Source: Dokdonia pacifica (GTDB lineage: Bacteria; Bacteroidota; Bacteroidia; Flavobacteriales; Flavobacteriaceae). Taken from it: a stretch of 64,000 nucleotides of DNA. How positions within the stretch are numbered: position 1 is the stretch's first letter; each line of letters starts with the position of its first letter. Both the position numbers and the translations under genes were made by a program. Of the stretch, positions 19,499 through 29,222 are shown piece after piece. The notes under the pieces were generated by a model. It ran no database searches, had not been told where the DNA came from, and was given only the letters and a program-made list of their open reading frames with translations. The stretch lies in contig NZ_FZNY01000005.1 of assembly GCF_900188275.1 (NCBI RefSeq), positions 310,001-374,000 on the forward strand. Direction: 5' to 3'.

Positions 19499-20023
19499 AT
19501 GAGTAAATCAATGAAATCATCATCGTTAAATTATGGACTCATCGCAGGAGCTGCATTAACATTACTATATGTAATATTATACCTTGTTGATGCCACTTTA
19601 TTAAATAGCTTCACTTTAGGTCTTATAATTTTGTTAGGGTTAATTATACTCGGTTTTGTATCTACAGCAAAAGCAAAAGCAATAAATGGTGGATACTTAA
19701 CCTTTAAAGAAGCCTTTACCGCTTATTTTATTCCTGTAGCTATTGGACTATTAATTCCTACGTTATTTCTATATGTTCTTTTTAACTTTGTAGATCCAGA
19801 AACGGCTGAGTTTCTAAAACAAGAAGGTATAGCTCAGGCAGAAGACCTAATGCGAAATTTTGGCGCTCCTGAATCGGAAATTGAAAAGGCACTTGAAGAT
19901 GCCCAAAATCAGAATCAAAATTCTTTAGGGTCTACCCTTACCCGTTATGCTTTTATTTTAATATTTTTAAGTGTTATAGGGCTTATTGCTGCACTAACCA
20001 TGAAAAAGAAAAAAGAAGACTAA
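19499..20023 (+). CDS. DUF4199 membrane protein
   Basis: The 174-residue product has four hydrophobic helices (about 14-30, 37-53, 74-95 and 148-165). A charged amphipathic stretch (about 100-140, with a glutamine/asparagine-rich end) lies between the third and fourth, and the protein ends in a lysine-rich tail. This is the DUF4199 pattern, a Bacteroidota family of unknown function that often precedes a glycosyltransferase gene, as here: the next gene starts directly after its stop codon. A TATCTTTG -7 match is at 19456-19463. An alternative start is the ATG four codons downstream. Confidence 0.88.
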   Translation: MSKSMKSSSLNYGLIAGAALTLLYVILYLVDATLLNSFTLGLIILLGLIILGFVSTAKAKAINGGYLTFKEAFTAYFIPVAIGLLIPTLFLYVLFNFVDPETAEFLKQEGIAQAEDLMRNFGAPESEIEKALEDAQNQNQNSLGSTLTRYAFILIFLSVIGLIAALTMKKKKED

Positions 20024-20965
20024 ATGCAACTATCTGTTGTCATCCCTTTGCTCAATGAGCAAGAATCTATAAAAGAATTACACCATTGGCTTTCAGAAGT
20101 ACTGGAAGCCAATGGTTTTTCATATGAAATCCTATTTATTGATGATGGTAGCAACGATCAATCGTGGGATGAAATATATACGCTTTCGCGAAAGCATACA
20201 CATGTAAAAGCCATTCGGTTCAGTAAAAACTATGGAAAGTCACAAGCTTTACACGCTGGGTTTGCAGCGGCAGAAGGTGATGTGATTATCACCATGGATG
20301 CAGATTTACAAGATAATCCTGAAGAGATTCCTGAGCTGTATCGCATGATCACAGAAGAAGGATATGATTTGGTTTCTGGATGGAAAAAAAAGCGATATGA
20401 TTCTGTAATCGCAAAAAACTTACCTAGCAAATTATTTAATGCGGCCGCACGCCAAACCAGTGGTTTGAAATTACACGATTTTAATTGCGGGCTTAAGGCA
20501 TATAAAAAAGAAGTAATAAAAACGGTAGATGTATATGGAGAAATGCATCGTTATATTCCCGTATTAGCTAAAAATGCTGGTTTCTCTGCTATTGGAGAAA
20601 AAGTAGTACAACACCAAGCACGTAAATATGGTACTACAAAATTTGGAATGGAACGTTTTATTAATGGTTTCTTAGATTTATTAACCATTTGGTTTCTATC
20701 TAGATTTGCTAAACGCCCTATGCATCTATTTGGAGCATTAGGCGTGTTTATGTTTTTTATTGGATTTTGTTTTTCTCTTTACTTAGGAATAGACAAACTC
20801 TTTATAAATCCAACTGGTCGTTTAATTACAGATAGACCACAATTTTACATTGCCTTAGTAGCAATGCTTATAGGAGTTCAGTTATTTATAGCTGGTTTTA
20901 TAGGAGAACTTCTACAAAGATCTTCTAAGGATAAAGAACGTTATCAAATTAAAGAGACGATATAA
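20024..20965 (+). CDS. family 2 glycosyltransferase, polyprenyl-phosphate sugar synthase type
   Basis: The 313-residue membrane-anchored GT2 enzyme resembles GtrB/ArnC/DPM1-like enzymes that move a sugar from a nucleotide donor to a polyprenyl phosphate. It shows LSVVIPLLNEQESI, the donor-site DDGSNDQSW, the metal-binding MDADLQDNPEEIPE, and two C-terminal transmembrane helices (about 232-257 and 273-296). It is coupled to the DUF4199 gene. The sugar is unknown. A palindrome copy encodes TLSRKH at about residue 53, in a loop of the Rossmann-like part. Confidence 0.92.
   Translation: MQLSVVIPLLNEQESIKELHHWLSEVLEANGFSYEILFIDDGSNDQSWDEIYTLSRKHTHVKAIRFSKNYGKSQALHAGFAAAEGDVIITMDADLQDNPEEIPELYRMITEEGYDLVSGWKKKRYDSVIAKNLPSKLFNAAARQTSGLKLHDFNCGLKAYKKEVIKTVDVYGEMHRYIPVLAKNAGFSAIGEKVVQHQARKYGTTKFGMERFINGFLDLLTIWFLSRFAKRPMHLFGALGVFMFFIGFCFSLYLGIDKLFINPTGRLITDRPQFYIALVAMLIGVQLFIAGFIGELLQRSSKDKERYQIKETI
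20182..20195. repeat. GCTTTCGCGAAAGC palindrome copy, in the glycosyltransferase gene
   Basis: Perfect 14-mer, read in the L-S-R-K frame. Confidence 0.9.
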
Positions 20966-20980
20966 GACGTATTAAATACA

Positions 20981-23629
20981 CTAACGCCTTATCAAGGTAA
21001 AGTGTCCATAATACTCTGCTCCTTCATAATTGATACGATACCAATAGGCACTGGTAGGCATTAAGATCCCTTTATAGGTACCATCCCACCCCCTATCATT
21101 ATAATCCATTGCATAGAGTAGTTTTCCAAATCTATCAAATATGGTTACTTCTAAGCCTTGATAATTAATTGCTTGGTTGACATGCCAAACATCATGAACC
21201 CCATCATTATTAGGAGTGAAATAACGAGGAGCCCCTCGTATTAAAATGATTTCATTATACTCATTACAACCATCCAAATCTCTTACTACTAGATTGTAAT
21301 ATTTAGGAACTAGATTGGTAAAATTACCATTCATTTGAGTAGTCACTCCTCCATCTATAGAATACAATAAATCTATAGATGTATTACTAGGGGTTACTGT
21401 TATAGAATTGTATTGTTGGAAATCTGAAACCTCAATACTAATTTCAAATATTTCTGTTTCAGTAACATTAAACTGTATATTACCTGTACAACCTCCAAAG
21501 CTTTCAACTCCTACATTGTAACTACCGGCTTCGTCTACAATAATACTAGGCGTTGTTTCTCCTGTAGACCATTGGTATGAAGCATATTGATCATCTGTCA
21601 CTAATGCGACTCCTCCATCAGAAGTACAAAAATTTATTTCTTTGTTCTCTTCTTCAACTCCTAATAAAACATCAAAAGTCACCTCCCCTACTGCAAGACA
21701 ATCTGCACTATTTGACACGATATAATAGACACTTAAAAAATCTAATGCAATTATCGAGTGTGGTACCGAACCCAAATCTAATTGATTCACTTGTATAACA
21801 ACATCATCTAATGTTAAGTAAAACGCTACTGTAGAATCATCAGCGTAATTTTGAAGTATTTCACTTCCCAAATTTTGTAAAGCAGCCCAAACGTCTTGCT
21901 TACTCAATAATATATCACACAACTGGTACGTAAAATCAGTACCCGAAGGGTTTACAGAGACATCAAGTGTTACTTCTATGATATTATTACAAGACTGATC
22001 ATCCCCTATCACTAGGTATACTATCTCTCCATTAAAATCATTTAAATAGGTGGTAGGGCTCAAAATAGGATTCTCATCCAATTGAGCATCTTCTAAGGAA
22101 TTATAAAACCTGTACAATAAATTATTGGTTTCAAATTCGGCATTAGCAAAGTCAACTAAGTTAAATACACTCCGTCCGTCATCTACTCCATCAATGTCAC
22201 ATTGTGTAAAAGTAATATCTTCTGGAAGGTCTAATAGAGGTATAATTTGTACAAACTCTACAAAGGTTTTTGGAACGCGGTCAGTAAATTCAAACGTAAC
22301 TGTAACGGTATATAATCCAGCTTCTGTAAAACTATGAGTAGGATTAATAGCAGTAGAGGTATTATCTGCTCCACTGGCAGGGTCTCCAAAATCCCATGAA
22401 GCAGTCGTTACATTTGCATTAGGATCTACTGTAAAAGTAGTTTCGTCATTCTCGCAAATATGATCTATTGTAATAAAAGATTCGAAAAAAGACTGGATAT
22501 ACTGTGGCAACCCAAAGGAACTACTTCTAAATCCTAAGTCTACAGAATTTTGACTAAAATTAACTGAAGGGCCTACTAATTTCGGATTATTAATTACGGA
22601 TATATTCATACCAGGAAGTGCATGATAGATTTTCCTATTCATGGCGATTTGTAATCCCCCTGCGAGATCACTTAATAATCCGTTCTCAAGATCTAGTACA
22701 TTATATCTTGAACCTATAATTGATGGCGCATTTAAATCATATTGCTCAATCACAATACGATCAGATTGCCCTAAATCATCTATAGTTTTTCCACTAAAAT
22801 ATAATTTAGATGAATCTGATGAAAATTCAACTCCATAGTATACAAGTTCATCACTAATCAGTGATTGATTACTTACAATGCCTGTTTCATTATCAAAATC
22901 ATATAAATAAGCAAGCCCGCCTAAGCTAGGTTGAAACAGACAATGTGAAATTGCTAGTTTAGAACCATTAGGAGCAATTTTCATAGCACCTCTAAAATTC
23001 TCAAAGTCATCAATATTTGGACCAATAGTAGAAATTACTGGTGTTGTATCAATTCCTGTAGCATCTAATAGATATGAATAAAATGTGTCTTGAAAATGTG
23101 TAACTACCCAATAATTAACCCCGTCGGCTGTTTCGACAACAGAGATTTTTTCTGAACCTTCTACTAATAAGTTTGTATTCTTTTCTATGACTTCTCCTAG
23201 TCCACCATCGCCTAACATAGAAACAATAGAATAGTTAATTCCATTTCCCATTCCAGTATTTTGATAAGCTTGAACCTCATCAGTAGTAATGATATAAAAA
23301 ATAGTATCACTGCCCGGTAATGGAATAATCACAGCAGATTGTGTAGATGATAAACTCCCTAATAAATTCGTCCCATTAGCCATCACATCGTTATTCCTAT
23401 TCCAAACGGTAGTGCCTTCTGTATAAAAAAGAATTTCTCCTGTATCTTTATCTGAAATTGCAGAGCATCCCTCTGTAGTATCTAATGCTCCATCTTCTAT
23501 TGGTACAGGAATACCTGAGTTAAAATCTAATCCAGCAAAATTTCCAAAATACCAATTTGCTGCATCTCTTTGAGCTAATACTTGAAATGAGACTAGTGTG
23601 AAAACTATAATAGCAACTAATTGTTTCAA
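20981..23629 (-). CDS. secreted protein with PKD domain and T9SS type B sorting domain
   Basis: The 882-residue exported protein has a signal peptide (1-19, ending VLA) and an N-terminal propeller-like region with AANWYFGNFAGLDF and SDKDTGEILFYTEG (about 20-370). A PKD domain (about 395-465, TASWDFGDP) and further beta domains follow. The C-terminal gliding-motility-associated (type B) sorting domain (about 800-882) has FTPNNDGVHDVWHV, DRFGKLLY and WDGTYKG. Type B cargo is exported through the T9SS and often attached to the surface with SprF-like partners. No enzymatic motif is seen, so adhesion is the most likely role. It converges on the glycosyltransferase gene with a 15-bp gap. Confidence 0.92.
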   Translation of the reverse strand: MKQLVAIIVFTLVSFQVLAQRDAANWYFGNFAGLDFNSGIPVPIEDGALDTTEGCSAISDKDTGEILFYTEGTTVWNRNNDVMANGTNLLGSLSSTQSAVIIPLPGSDTIFYIITTDEVQAYQNTGMGNGINYSIVSMLGDGGLGEVIEKNTNLLVEGSEKISVVETADGVNYWVVTHFQDTFYSYLLDATGIDTTPVISTIGPNIDDFENFRGAMKIAPNGSKLAISHCLFQPSLGGLAYLYDFDNETGIVSNQSLISDELVYYGVEFSSDSSKLYFSGKTIDDLGQSDRIVIEQYDLNAPSIIGSRYNVLDLENGLLSDLAGGLQIAMNRKIYHALPGMNISVINNPKLVGPSVNFSQNSVDLGFRSSSFGLPQYIQSFFESFITIDHICENDETTFTVDPNANVTTASWDFGDPASGADNTSTAINPTHSFTEAGLYTVTVTFEFTDRVPKTFVEFVQIIPLLDLPEDITFTQCDIDGVDDGRSVFNLVDFANAEFETNNLLYRFYNSLEDAQLDENPILSPTTYLNDFNGEIVYLVIGDDQSCNNIIEVTLDVSVNPSGTDFTYQLCDILLSKQDVWAALQNLGSEILQNYADDSTVAFYLTLDDVVIQVNQLDLGSVPHSIIALDFLSVYYIVSNSADCLAVGEVTFDVLLGVEEENKEINFCTSDGGVALVTDDQYASYQWSTGETTPSIIVDEAGSYNVGVESFGGCTGNIQFNVTETEIFEISIEVSDFQQYNSITVTPSNTSIDLLYSIDGGVTTQMNGNFTNLVPKYYNLVVRDLDGCNEYNEIILIRGAPRYFTPNNDGVHDVWHVNQAINYQGLEVTIFDRFGKLLYAMDYNDRGWDGTYKGILMPTSAYWYRINYEGAEYYGHFTLIRR

Positions 23630-23764
23630 AGTTTCGGTTGGATTTGTGTAGTTGTTTGAGTCTTGTAATTATTCAAATATCTTCGATAATAAGTATAAAA
23701 TAGTAATTACCGATAAAAATTAACACAAAAACGTATTTTTGTAGTATAATCTTTACGCTAAAAA

Positions 23765-25492
23765 ATGATTTACCACAAACCTGAGATTCTCGAAAAAGCA
23801 AACGCTTGGTTAACTGACACTTTTGATACAGAAACACAAGATGCCATAAAAGACACTATTGCCTATAACCCTGAAGAACTAGAAGACAGTTTCTATAAAA
23901 ATCTGGAATTTGGTACAGGAGGAATGCGTGGTGTGATGGGACCAGGTACCAATAGAATCAATAAATATACATTAGGAAAAAATACGCAAGGACTTTCAAA
24001 TTACCTTAAAAAAACATTTCCAGAAACACCTATAAAAGTTGCTATTGCCTATGATTGTAGACATAATAGTAAAGAACTTGCAAAGGTAGTAGCCGATGTC
24101 TTTTCTGCTAATGGAATAGATGTGTTCTTATTTTCAGACTTACGTCCTACTCCAGAACTAAGTTTTGCCGTAAAACATTTAGATTGCCAGTGTGGTATTG
24201 TACTTACTGCAAGTCACAATCCACCGGAGTATAATGGTTATAAAGTATATTGGGTAGATGGAGGACAACTAGTACCGCCACAGGATAAAGAAATTATCCA
24301 AGAAATAGAAAGCTTAGATTTTAAAGATATTCAATTTCAAGAGCAAGCAGACCGTATTACATATATTGATAAAGAAGTAGATAAAGCATTTATAGATGCT
24401 AGTGTTGCCAATGTAACATCAAATGTGACATCAAGTCAAAAAGAAGAGCTTTCTATTGTCTTTACATCTTTACATGGAACTTCTATAACACTTGTGCCAG
24501 ATACTTTAAAACAAGCTGGATTTACAAACCTTCATATTGTAGAAGAACAAGCAGTTCCCGACGGAAACTTCCCTACAGTAGACTCTCCAAACCCCGAAGA
24601 ATCATCGGCACTTCAAATGGCCCTTACGTTAGGAGAAGAGAAAAATGCAGATATCGTTATTGGAACCGATCCTGATTGTGATCGACTAGGAATTGCTGTA
24701 CGAGGAGACGATGGTAAACTAGCGATTCTCAATGGAAATCAGACCATGATCTTAATGACTGATTATTTATTAGAACGCTTTCGCGAAAGCAAAAACCAGC
24801 AGGACAACCCATTTGTAGGATCAACCATTGTATCTACACCTATGATGGATGTTTTAGCACAATCTTATAATGTAGAGTGTAAAATAGGCCTTACTGGTTT
24901 TAAATGGATTGCCAAGATGATTCAGGATTTTCCTGAGCAATATTTTATTGGAGGTGGTGAAGAGAGTTTTGGGTATATGGTAGGGGATTTTGTAAGAGAT
25001 AAAGATGCTGTTACTTCTACATTACTAGCCTGTACTATAGCTGCTAGAGCAAAAGCGCACCAAAAAACATTATATCAAAAACTAAAAGACCTGTATATAC
25101 AACATGGTTTTTACAAGGAATCTCTGATATCTCTAGTTAAAAAAGGACAATCTGGCGCAGCCGAAATTAAACAGATGCTACTTAATTTGCGTGAAAACCC
25201 TATGAAAGAGATTAATGGCAGTAAGGTTGTACGTGTAGAAGATTATCAATCTCAAACAGCAACAAATAGTATGACAGGAGCTACAGAATCTATTGATATA
25301 CCAGCTTCTAACGTACTTATTTATTACACAGAAGATGGAAGTAAAATTGCTGCTAGACCTAGTGGTACTGAACCAAAAGTAAAGTTTTACATTAGTGTTC
25401 AAGCACCATTACATGATCTAGATAGTTATGACACAATTTCAGCACAACTAGATAATCGTATAGCTGGCATAAAAAATGCGTTAGGCGTATAA
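23765..25492 (+). CDS. phosphohexomutase (phosphoglucomutase/phosphomannomutase family)
   Basis: The 575-residue alpha-D-phosphohexomutase interconverts hexose 1- and 6-phosphates. The phosphoserine loop TASHNPPEYNGYK has the active serine at 150, the Mg-binding loop TDPDCDR has aspartates 302, 304 and 306, the sugar loop is GGGEESFGY, and the C-terminal phosphate-binding loop is ARPSGTEPKVKFY. The length fits the PgcA/PGM2-like branch, which uses glucose phosphates and sometimes pentose phosphates. A TATTTTTG -7 match lies at 23734-23741. A palindrome copy encodes ERFRESKN at about residue 338, and another lies just after the stop codon. Confidence 0.93.
   Translation: MIYHKPEILEKANAWLTDTFDTETQDAIKDTIAYNPEELEDSFYKNLEFGTGGMRGVMGPGTNRINKYTLGKNTQGLSNYLKKTFPETPIKVAIAYDCRHNSKELAKVVADVFSANGIDVFLFSDLRPTPELSFAVKHLDCQCGIVLTASHNPPEYNGYKVYWVDGGQLVPPQDKEIIQEIESLDFKDIQFQEQADRITYIDKEVDKAFIDASVANVTSNVTSSQKEELSIVFTSLHGTSITLVPDTLKQAGFTNLHIVEEQAVPDGNFPTVDSPNPEESSALQMALTLGEEKNADIVIGTDPDCDRLGIAVRGDDGKLAILNGNQTMILMTDYLLERFRESKNQQDNPFVGSTIVSTPMMDVLAQSYNVECKIGLTGFKWIAKMIQDFPEQYFIGGGEESFGYMVGDFVRDKDAVTSTLLACTIAARAKAHQKTLYQKLKDLYIQHGFYKESLISLVKKGQSGAAEIKQMLLNLRENPMKEINGSKVVRVEDYQSQTATNSMTGATESIDIPASNVLIYYTEDGSKIAARPSGTEPKVKFYISVQAPLHDLDSYDTISAQLDNRIAGIKNALGV
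24777..24790. repeat. GCTTTCGCGAAAGC palindrome copy, in the phosphohexomutase gene
   Basis: Perfect 14-mer, encoding R-F-R-E-S. Confidence 0.9.
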
Positions 25493-25501
25493 ACTAATTT
25501 T

Positions 25502-25515
25502 GCTTTCGCGAAAGC
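25502..25515. repeat. GCTTTCGCGAAAGC palindrome copy, intergenic
   Basis: Perfect 14-mer, 10 bp after the phosphohexomutase stop and 12 bp before the ABC transporter start. There is no T run, so it is unlikely to be a terminator. Confidence 0.9.
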
Positions 25516-25527
25516 ATATACATTCTT

Positions 25528-27357
25528 ATGAATTATTTCAAGAAGATTCTGCGCTTTGCGCTTCCATATAAAAGATATGGAATTTTAAATATTATTTTTA
25601 ATGCGCTATACGCACTTTTTGGTACGCTATCATTCATATCGCTAATACCAATGCTTACAGTACTTTTAAAACAAGTACAGCCTAGGTTTATAAAGCTCAC
25701 ATATGAAGATGCATGTTCTCCTAAAGAATATCTTGAAGAAAGCCTCAACTACTTTATAAATACAAAAGTAGAAGAGCACGGTGATGTATATGTATTAGGA
25801 ATCATGGTAGGAATTGTAATAGTAGTATTCTTCCTTAAAAACCTTTTTGGATATCTAGCCAATTTCTTTATTACTTACTTGCGTAATGGTGTTTTAAAAG
25901 ATATTAGAGATGTGATGTATAAACGCATCTTAAACTTAAATCTTAGTTTTTATTCAGAAAAACGCAAAGGTGATACTATCGCAAGAATTACATCAGATGT
26001 TTTAGAAGTACAACACTCTTTCTTATCTATACTAGAGCTTTTTGTAAGAGAGCCGCTTAATATCATTTTTGCAATAGGTAGTATGATCTTTATAAGTGCA
26101 AAGCTTACTTTATTTGTATTTATTTTTATTCCTGTAGCTGGTTTTATAATCTCTCGTATAGGAAAAACACTCAAAAAGAAGTCAAATCAAGTACAAACGG
26201 AGCAAGGGTATTTTTTATCACTTGTAGAAGAAACACTTGCCAACTTAAAAATAATAAAAGGTTTTAGTGCCGAAGATCGGTTACAAGAAAAATTTGAAAC
26301 TTCTACAGAGCGCTTTAAAGACTATAGCAATGCCTTAACACATAGACAAAACTTAGCGTCTCCTGTGAGTGAATTTTTAGGTATCACAGTTATTGGTACA
26401 TTGTTATGGTATGGAGGTAATATGGTTTTAAACGTAGATTCTGGATTAAATGGAGCTACATTTATTGCCTATATGGGACTTGCTTATCAAATACTTACAC
26501 CTGCAAAGGCCATTGCAAAGGCAAGCTATTCTGTAAAAAAAGGAGATGCTGCTGCAGCAAGGATTTTAGAAATTATTGAAACAGAATCTGAAATACAAGA
26601 CGCACCAAATGCGATAACAGCACCACTATTTTCTAAAGAGATTTCTATAGAAAATATTTCTTTTAAATATGATCAAGAAACAGTTTTAGATAATTTTTCA
26701 CTAAAAGTTCCTAAAGGGCAAACCATAGCTCTTGTTGGACAGTCTGGTTCTGGTAAAAGTACCATTGCAAACTTGGTTACCCGTTTTTATGATGTGCATA
26801 AAGGGACTATTAAGTTAGATGGTGTTCCTATTAAAGAAATAACTAAGAAGTCACTTCGTGAGCAAATGGGCTTAGTAACTCAAGATGCTATTCTTTTTAA
26901 TGATAGTATTAAAAAGAATGTAAACCTTGGTAAGGAGGATGCTACAGATCAAGAAATTATAGAAGCCTTAAAAACCGCTAATGCATGGGAGTTTGTTAAA
27001 GAATTACCTGAAGGTATAAATACCAATATAGGTGACGGTGGAGGCAAATTAAGTGGAGGTCAGAAACAACGTCTATCTATTGCTAGAGCTGTATTAAAAA
27101 ATCCGCCTATTATGATTCTGGACGAGGCAACCTCTGCACTCGATACAGAAAGTGAACGTATAGTCCAAAAAGCACTAGAAAACATGATGCAAAATAGAAC
27201 CTCTATCGTAATAGCACATCGTTTATCAACAATCCAAAATGCAGATCAAATTATAGTGATGCAAAAAGGAGCTATTGTAGAGCAAGGAAAACATCAAGAA
27301 CTATTGGACAAAAAAGGAGTCTATAACAACTTAGTTGCTATGCAATCTTTTCAATAA
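25528..27357 (+). CDS. ABC transporter, ATP-binding/permease (MsbA-like)
   Basis: This is a 609-residue half-transporter: an N-terminal six-helix exporter domain (about 1-345) fused to an ABC ATPase (about 365-609). It has Walker A GQSGSGKST at 404-412, signature LSGGQ at 508-512, Walker B IMILDEATSALD and the H-loop IAHRLST. The architecture is that of lipid and peptide exporters such as MsbA, acting as homodimers in the inner membrane. Lipid A-core export is plausible but not proved. It may be co-transcribed with the upstream phosphohexomutase (35-bp gap holding a palindrome copy) and ends at a strong terminator. Confidence 0.93.
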   Translation: MNYFKKILRFALPYKRYGILNIIFNALYALFGTLSFISLIPMLTVLLKQVQPRFIKLTYEDACSPKEYLEESLNYFINTKVEEHGDVYVLGIMVGIVIVVFFLKNLFGYLANFFITYLRNGVLKDIRDVMYKRILNLNLSFYSEKRKGDTIARITSDVLEVQHSFLSILELFVREPLNIIFAIGSMIFISAKLTLFVFIFIPVAGFIISRIGKTLKKKSNQVQTEQGYFLSLVEETLANLKIIKGFSAEDRLQEKFETSTERFKDYSNALTHRQNLASPVSEFLGITVIGTLLWYGGNMVLNVDSGLNGATFIAYMGLAYQILTPAKAIAKASYSVKKGDAAAARILEIIETESEIQDAPNAITAPLFSKEISIENISFKYDQETVLDNFSLKVPKGQTIALVGQSGSGKSTIANLVTRFYDVHKGTIKLDGVPIKEITKKSLREQMGLVTQDAILFNDSIKKNVNLGKEDATDQEIIEALKTANAWEFVKELPEGINTNIGDGGGKLSGGQKQRLSIARAVLKNPPIMILDEATSALDTESERIVQKALENMMQNRTSIVIAHRLSTIQNADQIIVMQKGAIVEQGKHQELLDKKGVYNNLVAMQSFQ

Positions 27358-27389
27358 AAAAAAGCTACTTTTAAAAAAGTAGCTTTTTT
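27358..27389 (+). terminator. Rho-independent terminator of the ABC transporter gene
   Basis: The arms AAAAAAGCTACTTTT and AAAAGTAGCTTTTTT enclose a short loop, immediately after the stop codon. Confidence 0.9.
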
Positions 27390-27684
27390 CAGGTTAAGTT
27401 ATAAGTTTTATAGATACCACATTTGGGGCTCGCGGTATCAAAAAACATATCAAAATAAAATCAACATATGAATTTGGGGTTTCAGTAGGTCGATCATCGT
27501 TCAATGATGGTTCAAATATAATATGAGTTTTTTAAAAAACAAAGAAAAATATGCACTTTATCCGAAAAAATATGCATTTTATCGATGTTTTAAATAACGT
27601 AGTATCCATAACTCGTTCATTTCCAGTGAAAAATTAATATTATTTTAAGATTAAACTTTTTCAAAAAAAAAGAGTCAAAGTATC
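27390..27684. other. ~300-bp leader upstream of the ECF sigma operon
   Basis: No ORF is visible. The stretch contains a GATACC...GGTATC inverted repeat (27413-27439), a small ATCAT...ATGAT dyad near 27493-27511 and a tandem 20-bp repeat at 27544-27584. It is probably the regulatory region of the sigma factor operon. Confidence 0.5.
27544..27584. repeat. tandem ~20-bp repeat upstream of the ECF sigma gene
   Basis: GAAAAATATGCACTTTATCC (27544-27563) is directly followed by a near-identical unit (27564-27584) differing by one extra A and by CAC to CAT and CC to CG. Adjacent units about two helical turns apart suit a dimeric regulator; this function is inferred. Confidence 0.6.
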
Positions 27685-28242
27685 GTGATAGAAACCCAAA
27701 TAGTAGAAAGTCAACTTATAGAGGACTTAAAAAGGCAACCAAATCGTGTTGCTTTTAATACCTTGGTACAACAATACCAAGAACGTCTCTATTGGCATAT
27801 TCGGCAAATGGTAAAGAATCATGAAGATACAGATGATGTTTTACAAAATGTTTTTATAAAAGTACACCGCAGTATTCATTCATTTAAAGGTGATAGTAAA
27901 TTATATACTTGGCTGTATAGAATCGCTACCAATGAAGCCATTACATTTTTAAACAAAAGAGCAAAACAATATCAAATATCTAGTGAAGCTTTACAAGAAA
28001 GACTTATAGACTCTTTAGAAAGTGATCCCTATTTTGAAGGGGATCAAATTCAAATCAAATTGCAAAGAGCCATTCAAACGCTTCCTGAAAAACAACAAGC
28101 AGTTTTTAGGATGAAGTATTTTGAAGATATTACCTATGATGAAATGAGTGACATTATGGATACATCAGTAGGAGCATTAAAAAGTTCATATCACATTGCA
28201 ACCAAAAAAATTACTACGTATTTAAAAACACATAGTTTGTAA
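27685..28242 (+). CDS. RNA polymerase ECF-type sigma factor
   Basis: The 185-residue sigma-70 family factor has only regions 2 and 4. Region 2 (about 22-95) contains HEDTDDVLQNVFIKVHRSI and the -10-binding stretch YTWLYRIATNEAITFL. Region 4 (about 120-180) carries the helix-turn-helix around DITYDEMSDIMDTSVGALKSS. The start is GTG (27685-27687); no ATG is in frame upstream, and the preceding A-rich tract with AGAG may serve as a ribosome site. It heads a three-gene operon with a predicted membrane protein and a periplasmic protein, the usual setting for sigma control by an envelope signal. Confidence 0.93.
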   Translation: MIETQIVESQLIEDLKRQPNRVAFNTLVQQYQERLYWHIRQMVKNHEDTDDVLQNVFIKVHRSIHSFKGDSKLYTWLYRIATNEAITFLNKRAKQYQISSEALQERLIDSLESDPYFEGDQIQIKLQRAIQTLPEKQQAVFRMKYFEDITYDEMSDIMDTSVGALKSSYHIATKKITTYLKTHSL

Positions 28243-28256
28243 AATAATAATCAGGA

Positions 28257-28757
28257 ATGGACACAAATAAAGACATACCAAAAAATACGGATTACCAAGT
28301 TCCCGAAGACTATTTTATAGATTTTCAAGAACGATTAGAGGTTCAAATAGAATTTGAAGAAATTGTGGGTACAAAAAAGACTTCTGGTTTTATAGTACCC
28401 GAAGGTTATTTTTCAACTTTTACAGAAAAGGTTACATCACAAGTTCAAGAAACAACAAAAGTGGTTTCATTATTTAAAACTAAATGGATGTATGCAGTTG
28501 CAAGTGTTGCTGCTATTATTATATTGGTATTCCTATTAAGATCGCCAAATACAATAACACCGTTTGAAGATTTAGAAAGTGATACAATAGCTTCATACTT
28601 AGAAACAGATAATTATTTAATATCTGACTATGAACTAGGTGAATTACTAACCGATGATGAACTAGATGATTTATCGGATAATATACAATTAGAAGACACA
28701 GAGGTACTAGAATACCTTGATATAACAACAGATCCATACGATCTAATGATTCAATAA
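28257..28757 (+). CDS. single-pass membrane protein, likely anti-sigma factor
   Basis: The 166-residue product has a soluble N-terminal part with two copies of a PE(D/G)YF motif (VPEDYFIDF at about 16 and VPEGYFSTF at about 46), one transmembrane helix (about 77-94) and a very acidic C-terminal part outside the membrane. Position, topology and size suggest it binds the sigma factor in the cytoplasm and senses the envelope, but it lacks the zinc-binding HxxxCxxC anti-sigma motif. It lies 14 bp behind the sigma gene. Confidence 0.7.
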   Translation: MDTNKDIPKNTDYQVPEDYFIDFQERLEVQIEFEEIVGTKKTSGFIVPEGYFSTFTEKVTSQVQETTKVVSLFKTKWMYAVASVAAIIILVFLLRSPNTITPFEDLESDTIASYLETDNYLISDYELGELLTDDELDDLSDNIQLEDTEVLEYLDITTDPYDLMIQ

Positions 28758-28763
28758 AATACC

Positions 28764-29222
28764 ATGAAAAAAATAATTATAATCGTACTCTTAGCATTTA
28801 CAACATTCGCAAATGCTCAAAGACCAAATAAAGAAAAAGTAAAGGCTTTAAAAATAGCTCATATTACTGAACGCGTTGCCCTTTCTTCCGAAGAAGCACA
28901 AGCTTTTTGGCCTGTTTACAATACCCATGAAAGTAATATGGAAAATTTAAGGCGTCAAGAGCGCAAGCTCTTAAGTGATCTTAAAAATAATTTTGATCAG
29001 TTATCAGAAGAAGAAAGTAAAACTGCTCTTAATACATTATCTAAGCTTTCACAAGATAAATTAAATGAAAAAGAACGTCTTATAACACAACTTAAAGATA
29101 TCATATCATCAAAAAAAATCCTGACACTATTAAAAGCCGAAGAAGATTTTAAACGTGTTCTTTTTGATCAGATAAGAAAAAGAAGAGGGAAGTTTGGCAA
29201 TCGCTCTAACGGTGGAATGTGA
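28764..29222 (+). CDS. periplasmic Spy/CpxP-like protein, sensor of ECF sigma operon
   Basis: The 152-residue product has a signal peptide (1-18, ending ANA). A charged, almost entirely helical domain follows (about 22-145), with segments such as LSSEEAQAFWPVYN and LRRQERKLLSDLK. This is the pattern of the small proteins annotated in Flavobacteriia as sensors of ECF-type sigma factors, and it recalls Spy/CpxP LTxxQ proteins. It is the last gene of the operon, 6 bp after the membrane protein. Its 3' end overlaps the convergent propeller lipoprotein gene by 17 bp. Confidence 0.8.
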   Translation: MKKIIIIVLLAFTTFANAQRPNKEKVKALKIAHITERVALSSEEAQAFWPVYNTHESNMENLRRQERKLLSDLKNNFDQLSEEESKTALNTLSKLSQDKLNEKERLITQLKDIISSKKILTLLKAEEDFKRVLFDQIRKRRGKFGNRSNGGM

